Below are positions 7,680-15,610 of a stretch of DNA of 36,072 nt, one piece after another. The translations under genes and the position numbers were made by a program. Source of the stretch: DATGFK01 sp040007395 (GTDB lineage Bacteria; Chloroflexota; Anaerolineae; Aggregatilineales; UBA2796); assembly GCA_040007395.1 (NCBI GenBank), contig JBDTVG010000233.1, positions 1 through 36,072 of the forward strand, read 5' to 3'. The notes under the pieces were generated by a model. That model saw only the letters and a list, made by a program, of their open reading frames with translations. It did not search any database and was not told the DNA's origin. Each line of letters opens with the position of its first letter. Position 1 is the stretch's first letter.

Positions 7680-8792
7680 TTACTCCGCTAGATGATTGCG
7701 ATTGCGATTGATAGCCTGCTCGACAAATAACGTAATCTCGCGTCGAAATACCGCACTGTCAAACTTTAACGCATGTTGGCGAATTGTGGTGGGATCATAA
7801 TGAGCCGCCTCGAATTGCTGCAACACATCCATCAATGATTCTACTGTGAGAGTATCGAAGAACTCACCTGTGACGCCGGGGATCACGGTATCTAGCGCCC
7901 CACCGCCGCGATAGGCAATCACTGGGCGACCTGCCGCTTGTGCCTGCACAGGTGTAATCCCAAAGTCTTCGAGGCCGGGAAAGATAAAAGCTTTGCAGCG
8001 AGCCATCAGCCCCGGCAAATCGGCATCCGGTACGTAGCCAATAAACTTGATGGTTGGCCCCGCGAGCGCTTCCAGCCGTTCGTGATCTCGCCCGGTTCCG
8101 CCCACGATCAGCGGGAGATTTAAGCGTGTACAGGCTTCAACCGCAAGCTCAATGCGCTTATAAGGGATCAGTCGTGACACTACCAGATAGTAATCTTCGA
8201 TAGTCTCCGCTATGGCAAAACGCTGGGCAGCCTCTACGGGTGGATAGATCACCACTGAGTCGCGCTTATAGTAGCGTTTAATGCGCTCCTGAATGTCTGT
8301 CGAGATAGCGATAAAGTGGGTAACGCGCTGCGCGGCGGCATAGTCCCACTGTTGCAGAACCTTAATCAGCGGTGAGATTGCCACTTGAACACTGCGCCCT
8401 AATCGTTCACGCTGCACATAAGCATTGTACTGCCAAACATAGCGTGTGGGAGCCAAACAGTAGCAGATATGGATCGTGTTTGCCCCGGTTTTGACTCCGT
8501 GACAGAATCCGCTTTTGTTAGAGAGTACGACATCATAAGCGGAGAGATCCAACCCGCCGAACGCCACCGGATAGAGTGGTAGATATGGCTGGTGATGACG
8601 GTAGATTCCGGGCAATTTGTCCATCCACAGCGTGTGGATAGGCCAGTTGCGCCACGCGGCAGGCATCGCGTCACGCCAATAAATGCTGGTATACAGCGGG
8701 CTGTCAGGATAGAGCGCCACCAGTTCGGTTAGCACATCTTCTGCGCCGCCGATCTGGTTCAGCCAGTCGTGAACCAAGGCTAGCCGCGTCAA
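7680..8792 (-). CDS. Glycosyltransferase family 4 protein
   Basis: A 370-residue GT-B fold sugar transferase that probably adds a hexose from a nucleotide sugar to a lipid-linked glycan at the cytoplasmic membrane face. The N-terminal domain begins LALVHDWLNQIGGAEDVL (4-21, glycine loop), the YCLAPTRYVW segment is at 111-120, and the linker into domain two is YYLVVSRLIPYKR (201-213). The donor-site region reads FPGLEDFGITPVQAQAAG (271-288). In most GT4 enzymes this is an E-x7-E motif; here the second Glu is Gln283 (codon CAG). GGALDT follows at 298-303, as usual. First gene of the minus-strand cluster with the Wzz-like protein, so surface polysaccharide synthesis is the likely pathway. The acceptor is unknown. 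Confidence 0.9.
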   Translation of the reverse strand: MTRLALVHDWLNQIGGAEDVLTELVALYPDSPLYTSIYWRDAMPAAWRNWPIHTLWMDKLPGIYRHHQPYLPLYPVAFGGLDLSAYDVVLSNKSGFCHGVKTGANTIHICYCLAPTRYVWQYNAYVQRERLGRSVQVAISPLIKVLQQWDYAAAQRVTHFIAISTDIQERIKRYYKRDSVVIYPPVEAAQRFAIAETIEDYYLVVSRLIPYKRIELAVEACTRLNLPLIVGGTGRDHERLEALAGPTIKFIGYVPDADLPGLMARCKAFIFPGLEDFGITPVQAQAAGRPVIAYRGGGALDTVIPGVTGEFFDTLTVESLMDVLQQFEAAHYDPTTIRQHALKFDSAVFRREITLFVEQAINRNRNHLAE

Positions 8793-8832
8793 GGCTGCTG
8801 CCTCGTGTAGCAGGAGTGTTGTAAATTATTGT

Positions 8833-8927
8833 CCTCAGCCCCTAGCCCCCTCTCTATGCAATGGAGAGGGAGAATCAGACGATTTTCAAGCCTCTCTCCA
8901 CTGCATAGAGAGCGACTTAGGGTGAGG
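8833..8927. repeat. MITE/REP-like imperfect palindrome
   Basis: A roughly 95-bp imperfect inverted repeat. The left arm (8833-8870) begins CCTCAGCCCCTAGCCCCCTC and continues TCTATGCAATGGAGAGGG. The right arm, read on the minus strand (8927 down to 8891), is CCTCACCCTAAGTCG, then CTCTCTATGCAGTGGAGAGAGG. Each arm also folds on itself through CCCTCTC/GAGAGGG. The arms are separated by about 20 AT-rich bases. It sits between the divergent GT4 and rnhB genes and carries no ORF. Related 'CCCCTAGCCCCCTCTC' units are known as dispersed intergenic repeats in several bacterial phyla. A solo arm lies at 13190-13209. Confidence 0.65.
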
Positions 8928-8995
8928 AAGGTGGTAGAATTAAGCATAGAAGTTAACATAATCACGAATTATAACGTAGTCCCGCAGGAGTTGAT

Positions 8996-9634
8996 GTGGT
9001 GACAAACGAACAAATATGCGGTTTGGATGAGGCGGGGCGTGGGCCGCTGGCAGGGCCGTTGGTTGCGGCGGCAGTCATCTTTCCCGCCGATTTCGTGTTC
9101 ACTGAGGTGTTTCCCAAGCTCAAGTTTGGTGACTCCAAGAAGATGAGCCTTCACCAGCGAGAAGCGGTTATTAGCTATATCCATGAGTTCGCATTGGCAA
9201 CACGGGTCGAGGTTGTATCGGTAGAAGACATCAATCGACAGGGGATCGGTTGGGCGAATCGTGCGGCCTTCGAGCGACTCATTGTGGGCATGGAAGCGGA
9301 GCGTTATATCGTCGATGGCAACCTGAAACTGACCAATCTAGGCCGCAAGGCACGGCGCGTGAGATCTCTGGTACGCGCCGACCAGACCGAACAAGCCGTC
9401 TCCGCTGCCTCGATCATTGCCAAAGTGACTCGTGACCGTATCATGCAGGATCTCCATGCAACATTTCCGGTATATGGCTGGGATCACAATATGGGCTATG
9501 GAACAGCCCAACATGTTGATGCACTGCAACGTTTTGGACTAACGGTTCATCATCGCTACCAATTTGTTACGAGTGCACTTTCCAAAAAAACACCCCTACT
9601 ACCGGGGCTAGATGAAGGGATCGATGTACGATGA
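8996..9634 (+). CDS. rnhB: Ribonuclease HII
   Basis: Endonuclease that cuts the RNA strand of RNA-DNA hybrids and single ribonucleotides embedded in DNA. The 212-residue length is typical. Metal-binding acidic residues sit in the expected motifs: Asp11-Glu12 in CGLDEAGRGPLAGP, Asp107 in IVDGN, and Asp129 in the RADQTEQ segment that precedes SAASIIAKVTRDR (136-148). DSKK is at 46-49. The protein starts at GTG (8996) or the adjacent GTG (8999); both are served by the CAGGAG at 8985-8990, and the spacing slightly favours 8999. The overlapping ATG at 8994 is in another frame and reaches a stop at once. The stop overlaps the start of moaB in an ATGA arrangement, so the two are translationally coupled. 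Confidence 0.96.
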   Translation: MVTNEQICGLDEAGRGPLAGPLVAAAVIFPADFVFTEVFPKLKFGDSKKMSLHQREAVISYIHEFALATRVEVVSVEDINRQGIGWANRAAFERLIVGMEAERYIVDGNLKLTNLGRKARRVRSLVRADQTEQAVSAASIIAKVTRDRIMQDLHATFPVYGWDHNMGYGTAQHVDALQRFGLTVHHRYQFVTSALSKKTPLLPGLDEGIDVR

Positions 9635-10137
9635 GTGTAGAACAACATCGCGAAGCCGCTGGACATGGCGCGGTTAGTGTGGCGTTGGTCACAGTGAGCG
9701 ATACCCGCGTACCTGAAAACGACACGAACGGGATTTATCTGCGTGAACAGTTCACCACACTGGGACACAAGGTGGTCGGCTACCGTATTGTCAAAGATGA
9801 GCCGGATCAGGTGGAAGCAGCACTAAACGATATGGCAGCCATTCCCGGTGTGCAACTGATTATCTTTAACGGCGGAACAGGCATCGCGCCCCGTGACACC
9901 ACATTTGACGTGATCGCTCGCAAACTGGAAAAGACTCTGCCCGGTTTTGGGGAAATTTTCCGAATGCTCAGTTACCAGCAGGTCGGCGCAGCAGCAATGC
10001 TTAGTCGTGCTACAGCGGGAACCTTCCGGGGAAAATTGGTTTTCTCTACACCGGGTTCGCCCAAAGCCGTCCAACTTGCGCTGGAAAAGTTGATCCTACC
10101 CGAACTCAACCATCTGGCATGGGAAATCGCCCGCTAA
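9631..10137 (+). CDS. moaB: Molybdenum cofactor biosynthesis protein B (MoaB/MogA family)
   Basis: A 168-residue protein of the MoaB/MogA fold, which binds molybdopterin and (in MogA-type members) adenylylates it before molybdate insertion. Visible motifs: ALVTVSDTR (18-26), the family signature FNGGTGIAPRDTT (79-91) with Asp89, and FSTPGSP (138-144), which closes the active site. Length and lack of fused domains favour MoaB over the larger MoeA/gephyrin proteins. The ATG overlaps the rnhB stop by 4 bp (ATGA), so it is read from the same mRNA. No other molybdopterin genes are nearby, so this is a detached member of the pathway. Confidence 0.93.
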   Translation: MSVEQHREAAGHGAVSVALVTVSDTRVPENDTNGIYLREQFTTLGHKVVGYRIVKDEPDQVEAALNDMAAIPGVQLIIFNGGTGIAPRDTTFDVIARKLEKTLPGFGEIFRMLSYQQVGAAAMLSRATAGTFRGKLVFSTPGSPKAVQLALEKLILPELNHLAWEIAR

Positions 10138-10159
10138 CAATTCATGAGTTAATTTGGGG

Positions 10160-10187
10160 TTGACAGAGAGGGCAACCATGCTAGAAT
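10160..10187 (+). promoter_or_regulatory. Sigma-70-type promoter of the tRNA-Lys gene
   Basis: A consensus -35 TTGACA (10160-10165), a 16-bp spacer and TAGAAT (10182-10187), with TG one base before the -10 (extended -10). It lies 27 bp before the mature tRNA 5' end, the right distance for a short leader. This is the best promoter match in the window. Confidence 0.8.
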
Positions 10188-10214
10188 CTACGAGCGTAAT
10201 GAGAAAACAGTATT

Positions 10215-10286
<72 letters not shown>

Positions 10287-10297
10287 CACCCCTTGAT

Positions 10298-10332
10298 AAA
10301 CGCCTGATTTTATGGATCAGGCGTTTGTGTTT
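10298..10332 (+). terminator. Intrinsic terminator after tRNA-Lys
   Basis: Perfect 11-bp stem AAACGCCTGAT (10298-10308) / ATCAGGCGTTT (10316-10326), 7-base loop, then the U-rich GTGTTTA. It begins 12 bases after the tRNA and separates it from menG. Confidence 0.75.
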
Positions 10333-10426
10333 AGAGTACTTTCCCTCAGCACCCTCGCCGCACTGAGCAATTAATGCTTATTGACAATCATTGTAGAGAT
10401 ACCACACAAGGATCGATAGTTTAAGT

Positions 10427-11134
10427 ATGGAAAAACTCAGCGGACAGGCACGCGCCAACGCAGTACGCGATATTTTTAGCCGTATCGCGCCCCGCTACGA
10501 CTTGATGAACAAGATAATGACAGGCGGCTTTGATCGCATTTGGCGGCGCTTTGTTATTCAGCAAGCCCAGATCCCGATCAACGGCAAGATGCTAGACATC
10601 GCGACAGGGACGGGCGACATTGCTTTCGAGGCGCTGGCGCAGATCGAAGGAGTCACCGCAGTCGGCGCAGACTTCGTACCGATGATGATGTTATTCGGGC
10701 AAAAACGTCCCGGTGGGGGGCGTGTACGCTGGTCTGCCGCCGATGCGCTCAATTTGCCGTTTGCCGATCAGAGCTTTGACGCGGTAACACATGGTTTCTT
10801 GCTCCGTAACGTGATCGACATTCCGCGTGCGTTGGCAGAACAGCGGCGGGTGATCAAACCCGGCGGGCGCATGGTTTGTCTTGATACCACTCCACCGCCG
10901 GATAATTGGCTGCGTCCGTTTTTGCTGTTCTACTTAACGGTGATCATCCCCACGATTGGCACCCTGTTAACGGGTCAGCGCGATGCCTATACCTATTTGC
11001 CCAAATCGACGGTAGGTTTCAAAACTCCTGAAGCACTGGCTCAATTGATGCGCGAGGCTGGCTTTGAGGATGTTCAATTCAAGCGTTTTATGTTTAATAC
11101 AATTGCTATCCATTGGGGTGCGAAACCACGCTGA
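10427..11134 (+). CDS. menG: Demethylmenaquinone methyltransferase (MenG/UbiE family)
   Basis: SAM-dependent C-methyltransferase for the last step of menaquinone synthesis (UbiE in organisms that also make ubiquinone). The 235-residue protein shows the family start VRDIFSRIAPRYDLMNKIMT (13-32), motif I LDIATGTGD (56-64), an LPFADQSFDAVTHGFLLRNV segment (motif II and the family RNV), a KPGGRM loop, and the late DAYTYLPKSTVGFKTPEAL signature. In most UbiE proteins the RNV motif is preceded by SFGL; here it is GFLL, a mild variation. It is alone on its strand. The next gene converges 18 bp downstream. It points to a menaquinone-based respiratory chain. Confidence 0.93.
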   Translation: MEKLSGQARANAVRDIFSRIAPRYDLMNKIMTGGFDRIWRRFVIQQAQIPINGKMLDIATGTGDIAFEALAQIEGVTAVGADFVPMMMLFGQKRPGGGRVRWSAADALNLPFADQSFDAVTHGFLLRNVIDIPRALAEQRRVIKPGGRMVCLDTTPPPDNWLRPFLLFYLTVIIPTIGTLLTGQRDAYTYLPKSTVGFKTPEALAQLMREAGFEDVQFKRFMFNTIAIHWGAKPR

Positions 11135-11152
11135 CGAAAGTGGATACTGCTG

Positions 11153-13111
11153 CTACTTCGCGCCAAACATGATCTCGATTTGCTGTCCAGTGACTGCCCC
11201 ATTGACATCGTACAAATCCTGATTGTAGAACTTTGGTCCTTCGGCGGTATCCTCGTGTAAGTACATACCGAGCCGCACGCCAGCGATCTCACCCTTGCGT
11301 TCCATACCATCTTTCAGGCAAAAGTGTTTGACCACTGTATCGCCTTTGCGCCAGTAACGTCCCCGCCACGAAAGATCATCGCTTTGCAGAATCTTTTCCT
11401 TGTTGGCATTGAGCAAGTGAACCGAAAAGCCAAAATCCTCTTTGGGCGCGGGACCGTTGATTGTCCACACGACAGACAGGCAAGCGGAGTCTGGTTCCCA
11501 GCGATAGGCGGTGATGCGTGCGCCGTTGGCAAAAGTCAACTTGGCCTCGTTGACCGGATGATAGGCCGTGAGATCGAGATCGTCAGCGCCAACGGTACTC
11601 AAGGCATAGCATTTATCGCCAGGGCGTAGCGTGAAGTTTCGAGTCGTCGCCGTGCAATCATGCGAGATCAGCAGCGCTTTTTCCGCCGGGTATACATCGG
11701 TCATTTTGTCTGTATAACGTATTGAGGGGACATCATAGAGCAGCACATTCCACTCGGTAGCCTCGTCATGGAAGCCGATGAACTGCCCGTCAAGTTTTGC
11801 CAACATATTCTGCGGATGTTCCGCCAAGATCTCATCGCGGATCGGTATGTAATCGCCTAGCGGAGTTACAAATGCTTCCTTTGTGTCGGTGACACTGACA
11901 AAATTGAGCAGCGCAAAATTGACCCAGCATTGCACACCAACAAACGCTACCAGCGCCAACCCGCCTATAGCAAAGACGAGTCGGCGTGCCGCAACATTGC
12001 TCGATAGCCCGCGCCACACATCAGCAACAGCGATCCCAATTACCAGATAAGCCACCGGGATCAGCGGGATCATGTAGTGCTGATACACGGCAGTCCAAGT
12101 GAACGAGAAGACCAGCGGTGTTGCCACCAGCCACAGCAGCAAAGTCAAGTCAACAGGTGTGCGTGAGTTGCGGCTGCGGATGGCACGTACCACCAACCAC
12201 AATCCAGCGGCAACAACCAACCAAGGCAGCAGGTCAAACAGCGGCGTGATATTGTCTACAGACGCAGAAAACTGCTGCCATGCTTGCGAGCCAGTTACGA
12301 AGTCTAACCCGTTTCCGGCAATCGTGGTTGCCGAAAATTGCAAAGCCGACTCAGAAAACGTGATAGCACGGGTTCGATTGCCCGGTGCGAGCACTTTTTG
12401 CAGATTTTCTGGCGCAAGCAGCGAAGCCTGCCTTGCCCCAATCGCATACGGTAAAATCACGAGGACGGTTAGGACAAAGCTAAATAGAAACCAGCGCGAC
12501 AGCCGATTGCGCCCCACAAAGATCAGATAGAGGATTGCCGGGATCAGCACAATTGCGCCATAGTGGATTTGCCCGGTGACGGCTAGCAGCGGCAAACACA
12601 GCAGTTGTGCCCACCGTTTCCCCTCGACAAAGCCCAGCAACCCGCATCCAATCGTCAGCAAGATAAAGACGGGCAGCATATCCTGCGCCCATATCTTGCG
12701 CGAATAGATCACCGCCCATGGGCCAACGGCATACAACAGACTCGCCACAATTGCCGCGATTGAACCGTAGTAGCGCCGCGCCAATGCGTAGACAAACCCT
12801 ACCGCGATGACGTTTAATAGGCCAACGAAGCTCGTTGCTAGCACGGGACTACTGCTGAATAGATAGGGCAAGGCCATGATATACACGCTCACTGGCGCAT
12901 TGCGGATACCTACTGACGAGTCAATGCCAAGCAGCGGGAAGCTGCGCCCATGAACCATATCTAGCGATAGCAGCGATAGGTTGGCCTCATCTAGCTTGAA
13001 TTCGACCACACCGGGCATACCCAAGCGCAGCACAGCGGCAAGGATCAATACGATGGCTAACGCAGCCCATTCGAGGCGGCGTGGAAGTGTTGTAACCGTT
13101 GGTAGCATCAC
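11153..13111 (-). CDS. Membrane glycosyltransferase, GT39 / ArnT-like (PMT_2) family
   Basis: A 652-residue polytopic membrane protein. The first about 480 residues carry around ten to twelve hydrophobic helices. The first periplasmic loop has the acidic pair Asp41-Glu42 (EFKLDEANL), matching the catalytic DE of GT-C enzymes such as protein O-mannosyltransferases and ArnT, which use polyprenyl-phosphate sugars. A soluble, presumably extracytoplasmic domain of about 170 residues follows (about 480-652; it contains ITAYRWEPDSACLSVVWTI). The acceptor may be protein, lipid or polysaccharide and cannot be decided. The gene converges with menG (18-bp gap) and has about 195 bp of intergenic space upstream to gcvH, to which it is divergent. 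Confidence 0.85.
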   Translation of the reverse strand: MMLPTVTTLPRRLEWAALAIVLILAAVLRLGMPGVVEFKLDEANLSLLSLDMVHGRSFPLLGIDSSVGIRNAPVSVYIMALPYLFSSSPVLATSFVGLLNVIAVGFVYALARRYYGSIAAIVASLLYAVGPWAVIYSRKIWAQDMLPVFILLTIGCGLLGFVEGKRWAQLLCLPLLAVTGQIHYGAIVLIPAILYLIFVGRNRLSRWFLFSFVLTVLVILPYAIGARQASLLAPENLQKVLAPGNRTRAITFSESALQFSATTIAGNGLDFVTGSQAWQQFSASVDNITPLFDLLPWLVVAAGLWLVVRAIRSRNSRTPVDLTLLLWLVATPLVFSFTWTAVYQHYMIPLIPVAYLVIGIAVADVWRGLSSNVAARRLVFAIGGLALVAFVGVQCWVNFALLNFVSVTDTKEAFVTPLGDYIPIRDEILAEHPQNMLAKLDGQFIGFHDEATEWNVLLYDVPSIRYTDKMTDVYPAEKALLISHDCTATTRNFTLRPGDKCYALSTVGADDLDLTAYHPVNEAKLTFANGARITAYRWEPDSACLSVVWTINGPAPKEDFGFSVHLLNANKEKILQSDDLSWRGRYWRKGDTVVKHFCLKDGMERKGEIAGVRLGMYLHEDTAEGPKFYNQDLYDVNGAVTGQQIEIMFGAK

Positions 13112-13189
13112 GTAGTGGGTCTCTTTTGAACGAACGGGCGCGGTACAGAAGGCGAGATTATAACCGGGTCTGTTCGTTCAGGAAATTCG

Positions 13190-13209
13190 GAGAGAGGCTA
13201 GGGGCGAGG
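13190..13209. repeat. Solo arm of the 8833-8927 palindromic repeat
   Basis: GAGAGAGGCTAGGGGCGAGG here is, on the other strand, CCTCGCCCCTAGCCTCTCTC, nearly the outer arm of the repeat at 8833-8927 (CCTCAGCCCCTAGCCCCCTC). No partner arm is seen nearby. It lies in the GT39-gcvH divergent intergenic region. Confidence 0.4.
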
Positions 13210-13306
13210 TGAATCGTTGAATTCGTCACGTCTAACTGGTAATCTTGTGTGCTAACACTCCGGGGGAACAGAATAACCCTCACAATCCGATAAAGGAGCA
13301 TTCTGA

Positions 13307-13699
13307 ATGGCAAAGTTGTCTATTCCTAGCGATTTGAAATACACCACCAGCGACGAATGGATCAAAGTCGAGAACGGTGAGGGGATTATTGGCGTAACCG
13401 ATTACGCGCAGGACGCACTCTCCGATGTCGTCTATGTTGAACTGCCACAGGTCGGTGAGTCGATTCAAGCGGGGATACGCTTCGGCACTGTCGAAAGCGT
13501 AAAAGCGGCTTCGGATATGCACATGCCGATCACTGGAACGATTACCGCGCTTAATGATACGATTGAAGATACTCCCGAAAACGTCAATAAAGATCCGTAT
13601 GGTGCAGGGTGGTTTATCAAAATTCAGCCGACGGATCTATCGGAACTGGATAAGCTAATGGACGCGGCGGCTTACGAAAAATATTGCGCCGAACGCTAA
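13307..13699 (+). CDS. gcvH: Glycine cleavage system H protein
   Basis: Lipoyl-carrier protein that shuttles the aminomethyl group between the P, T and L proteins of the glycine cleavage system. 130 residues, normal length. The lipoylation motif ESVKAASD gives Lys66. The YTTSDEWIKVENGEGIIGVTDYA start (12-34) and the NKDPYGAGWFIKI segment are family-typical. A good AAGGAG lies 10 bases before the ATG. No gcvT or gcvP lies in the window. The next gene starts inside or just after its 3' end, so the two are likely co-transcribed even though no pathway link is evident. Confidence 0.96.
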   Translation: MAKLSIPSDLKYTTSDEWIKVENGEGIIGVTDYAQDALSDVVYVELPQVGESIQAGIRFGTVESVKAASDMHMPITGTITALNDTIEDTPENVNKDPYGAGWFIKIQPTDLSELDKLMDAAAYEKYCAER

Positions 13700-13707
13700 A
13701 CGCTAAC

Positions 13708-15060
13708 TTGAATCGTTTGTATCACGTTGGCTGTCCGATGCTGGTAAGTCTGGTGCTCTTGCTGAGTGCGTGCGGCACTGATAAAGTGGCAAGTTTACCC
13801 AGAACACCTACCTCGGCTCCAGTCCTGCCGACGCTGCCTCATACGGCAGAGGGAAGCTTGGCAACGCCTGCTACCTCCACCCGGCAAGCTGGTCCTACAC
13901 CGACAGAACTGCCCGAAACGGTGCTAATCTGGTGGCCTGCTGCGCTCTATCCAGTCAACGGATCGCCTGCTGAACAGATCTTGACTGAACAGCTTGATGA
14001 GTATCGGTTGGCGAATGGTAAAACGATCACGCTGCGGGTCAAACGCAACGATGGACTCGGCGGGATCTACGAGACATTGCGGAGTGGCAGCGTCGCCGCG
14101 CCGTCTGTTATGCCCGATCTGGCGCTGATGCGGCGGGACGATCTGGTGCAGGCAGTGTCTAGCAAACTGGTTGAACCTGTCGATAGTGACGCGCTGGCGG
14201 TGGATGATCTGTATGCGTCGGGGCTGGCGCTTGGTAAGATCAATGGTGTGCAGTATGGCATTCCTTACTCGCTGGAGATCGAACACGCCGCCTATCGCTC
14301 TACCGCCCTAACCAATCCGCCACACACGCTGGATGATCTCATTGCCACTGGACAAACCTATCTGTTTCCGGCGGGGGTTACCAAAGGCGTTAATACGGCG
14401 CTGCTGGCACAGTATATCAGCGCGGGGGGGCGCATTGCCGATGAGAAGGGGACGCGCATTCTCGACGTTGATCCGTTGCGAACCGTACTACATTACTATG
14501 AACAGGCGGTTGCCGCGAAACTGGCTGGCCCTTCGCTGCTGGATTACACCAGCCCCACACAATATTGGCCTTTGCTGACGGGGGGTAAGACCAACATGGT
14601 GCAAGTCAATTCCACCATGTTTCTGGCACAACATGCTGCTCTGCCCGCCGTGAATGCTGCGCCGCTGCCGCTGCCCTCTAACACGATTGTCACGCCGCTA
14701 AATGGTTGGTTATGGGTCGTGACGACAACCAATGTTGATCGGCAAACTCGTGCCTTAGACGTGCTGGCATGGTTGTTGCGCACCGATCATCAGGGACAAT
14801 TCACGCAGACGTTGGGAGTACTGCCCTCACGACGTTCGGCGTTGGCATCTTGGGTCAATATTGGCAGTAATGACAACGAAACTAGCTATGCCAAATTTGC
14901 CGGATCGCTGCTGGAACAAGTGGCTGCCCCTCCTACCGATACGATTGATCCCGATGTCGCGGCAGCCTTGCAAAAAGCCTTCGAGGATGTGATCTCAGCC
15001 CGTAAATCGGCGGATACGGCAGCAAACGATGCAGTCACGCAGATTAGCCAGAGTAAATAG
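13708..15060 (+). CDS. Extracellular solute-binding lipoprotein (ABC sugar-type), orphan
   Basis: Family-1 solute-binding-like protein exported as a lipoprotein. The N-terminus has a hydrophobic stretch LVSLVLLL ending in the lipobox LSAC, then a Thr/Pro-rich linker (about 40 residues), then a binding fold with VLIWWPAALYPV, an LALMRRDDLV segment, INGVQYGIPYSLE, and a C-terminal DVLAWLLRTD / GVLPSRRSAL pattern. The reading frame is open from 13684, but a TTG at 13708 gives a charged n-region (NRLYH) and an ATG at 13738 would leave almost none, so 13708 is preferred. No Shine-Dalgarno is visible, and the start lies 8 bp after gcvH, which suggests coupling. No permease or ATPase gene is nearby, so its transporter partner is elsewhere or it acts as a sensor. 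Confidence 0.8.
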   Translation: MNRLYHVGCPMLVSLVLLLSACGTDKVASLPRTPTSAPVLPTLPHTAEGSLATPATSTRQAGPTPTELPETVLIWWPAALYPVNGSPAEQILTEQLDEYRLANGKTITLRVKRNDGLGGIYETLRSGSVAAPSVMPDLALMRRDDLVQAVSSKLVEPVDSDALAVDDLYASGLALGKINGVQYGIPYSLEIEHAAYRSTALTNPPHTLDDLIATGQTYLFPAGVTKGVNTALLAQYISAGGRIADEKGTRILDVDPLRTVLHYYEQAVAAKLAGPSLLDYTSPTQYWPLLTGGKTNMVQVNSTMFLAQHAALPAVNAAPLPLPSNTIVTPLNGWLWVVTTTNVDRQTRALDVLAWLLRTDHQGQFTQTLGVLPSRRSALASWVNIGSNDNETSYAKFAGSLLEQVAAPPTDTIDPDVAAALQKAFEDVISARKSADTAANDAVTQISQSK

Positions 15061-15071
15061 GCAATAGAGGG

Positions 15072-15506
15072 ATGTCGCTCATGCCAGATTACTCGAAAAC
15101 GCCGCTTGTGACTAAGTTGGGCATGAAGTTGGGATCGCGCCTGCTACTAATCAATCCACCTCAAGGCTTTGTGGAGGAACTTGGTACGCTTCCGCCGGAT
15201 GCTACTCTGATCGAAGATTCCGGTGATCCGCTGGATATAGTGCTGCTATTTGTTGAGCGCGAGGGCGAACTCAGGGAACGCTTTGAATTATTGGCGGCAC
15301 GGCTGATCCCAACTGGAATGTTGTGGGTGGCATGGCCTAAGAAAGCCTCGAAAGTCCCAACGGATCTTACCTTCGAGATCGTGCAGCCGATTGGGTTGGC
15401 AACAGGTCTAGTGGATAACAAGATGTGCGCCATTAACGCGATCTGGACAGGGTTACGCTTTGTTGTGCGTGTCGAAAATCGGCCTCGTGTCAAAAAGCGC
15501 CCCTGA
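15072..15506 (+). CDS. DUF3052 family protein
   Basis: A 144-residue protein of the DUF3052 family, function unknown. It shows the family start YSKTPLVTKLGMKLGSRLLL (7-26), the strongly conserved LWVAWPKKASKVPTDLT (84-100) and the end segment GLVDNKMCAINAIWTGLRFVVR. Cytoplasmic, no signal peptide. It begins 11 bp after the solute-binding gene on the same strand, so it is probably the last gene of a gcvH-SBP-DUF3052 transcript. The ATG at 15072 or at 15081 could be the start; a GAGGGATG purine stretch precedes the first. Confidence 0.85.
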   Translation: MSLMPDYSKTPLVTKLGMKLGSRLLLINPPQGFVEELGTLPPDATLIEDSGDPLDIVLLFVEREGELRERFELLAARLIPTGMLWVAWPKKASKVPTDLTFEIVQPIGLATGLVDNKMCAINAIWTGLRFVVRVENRPRVKKRP

Positions 15507-15610
15507 TCGTTCAATTCAGCGAACACGCTACGTTTTCCCTACGCTCCATAAGATAACTACAAAGCTGCGTTATGCTCTAAAAATAATAGCCACCTAGCCA
15601 AGAGAAGATC

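Noticed and set aside
13112..13306. Possible glycine riboswitch upstream of gcvH
   Set aside because: The region has GGAGAGAGG, but this belongs to the dispersed repeat arm. The conserved glycine-aptamer core and tandem structure could not be drawn.
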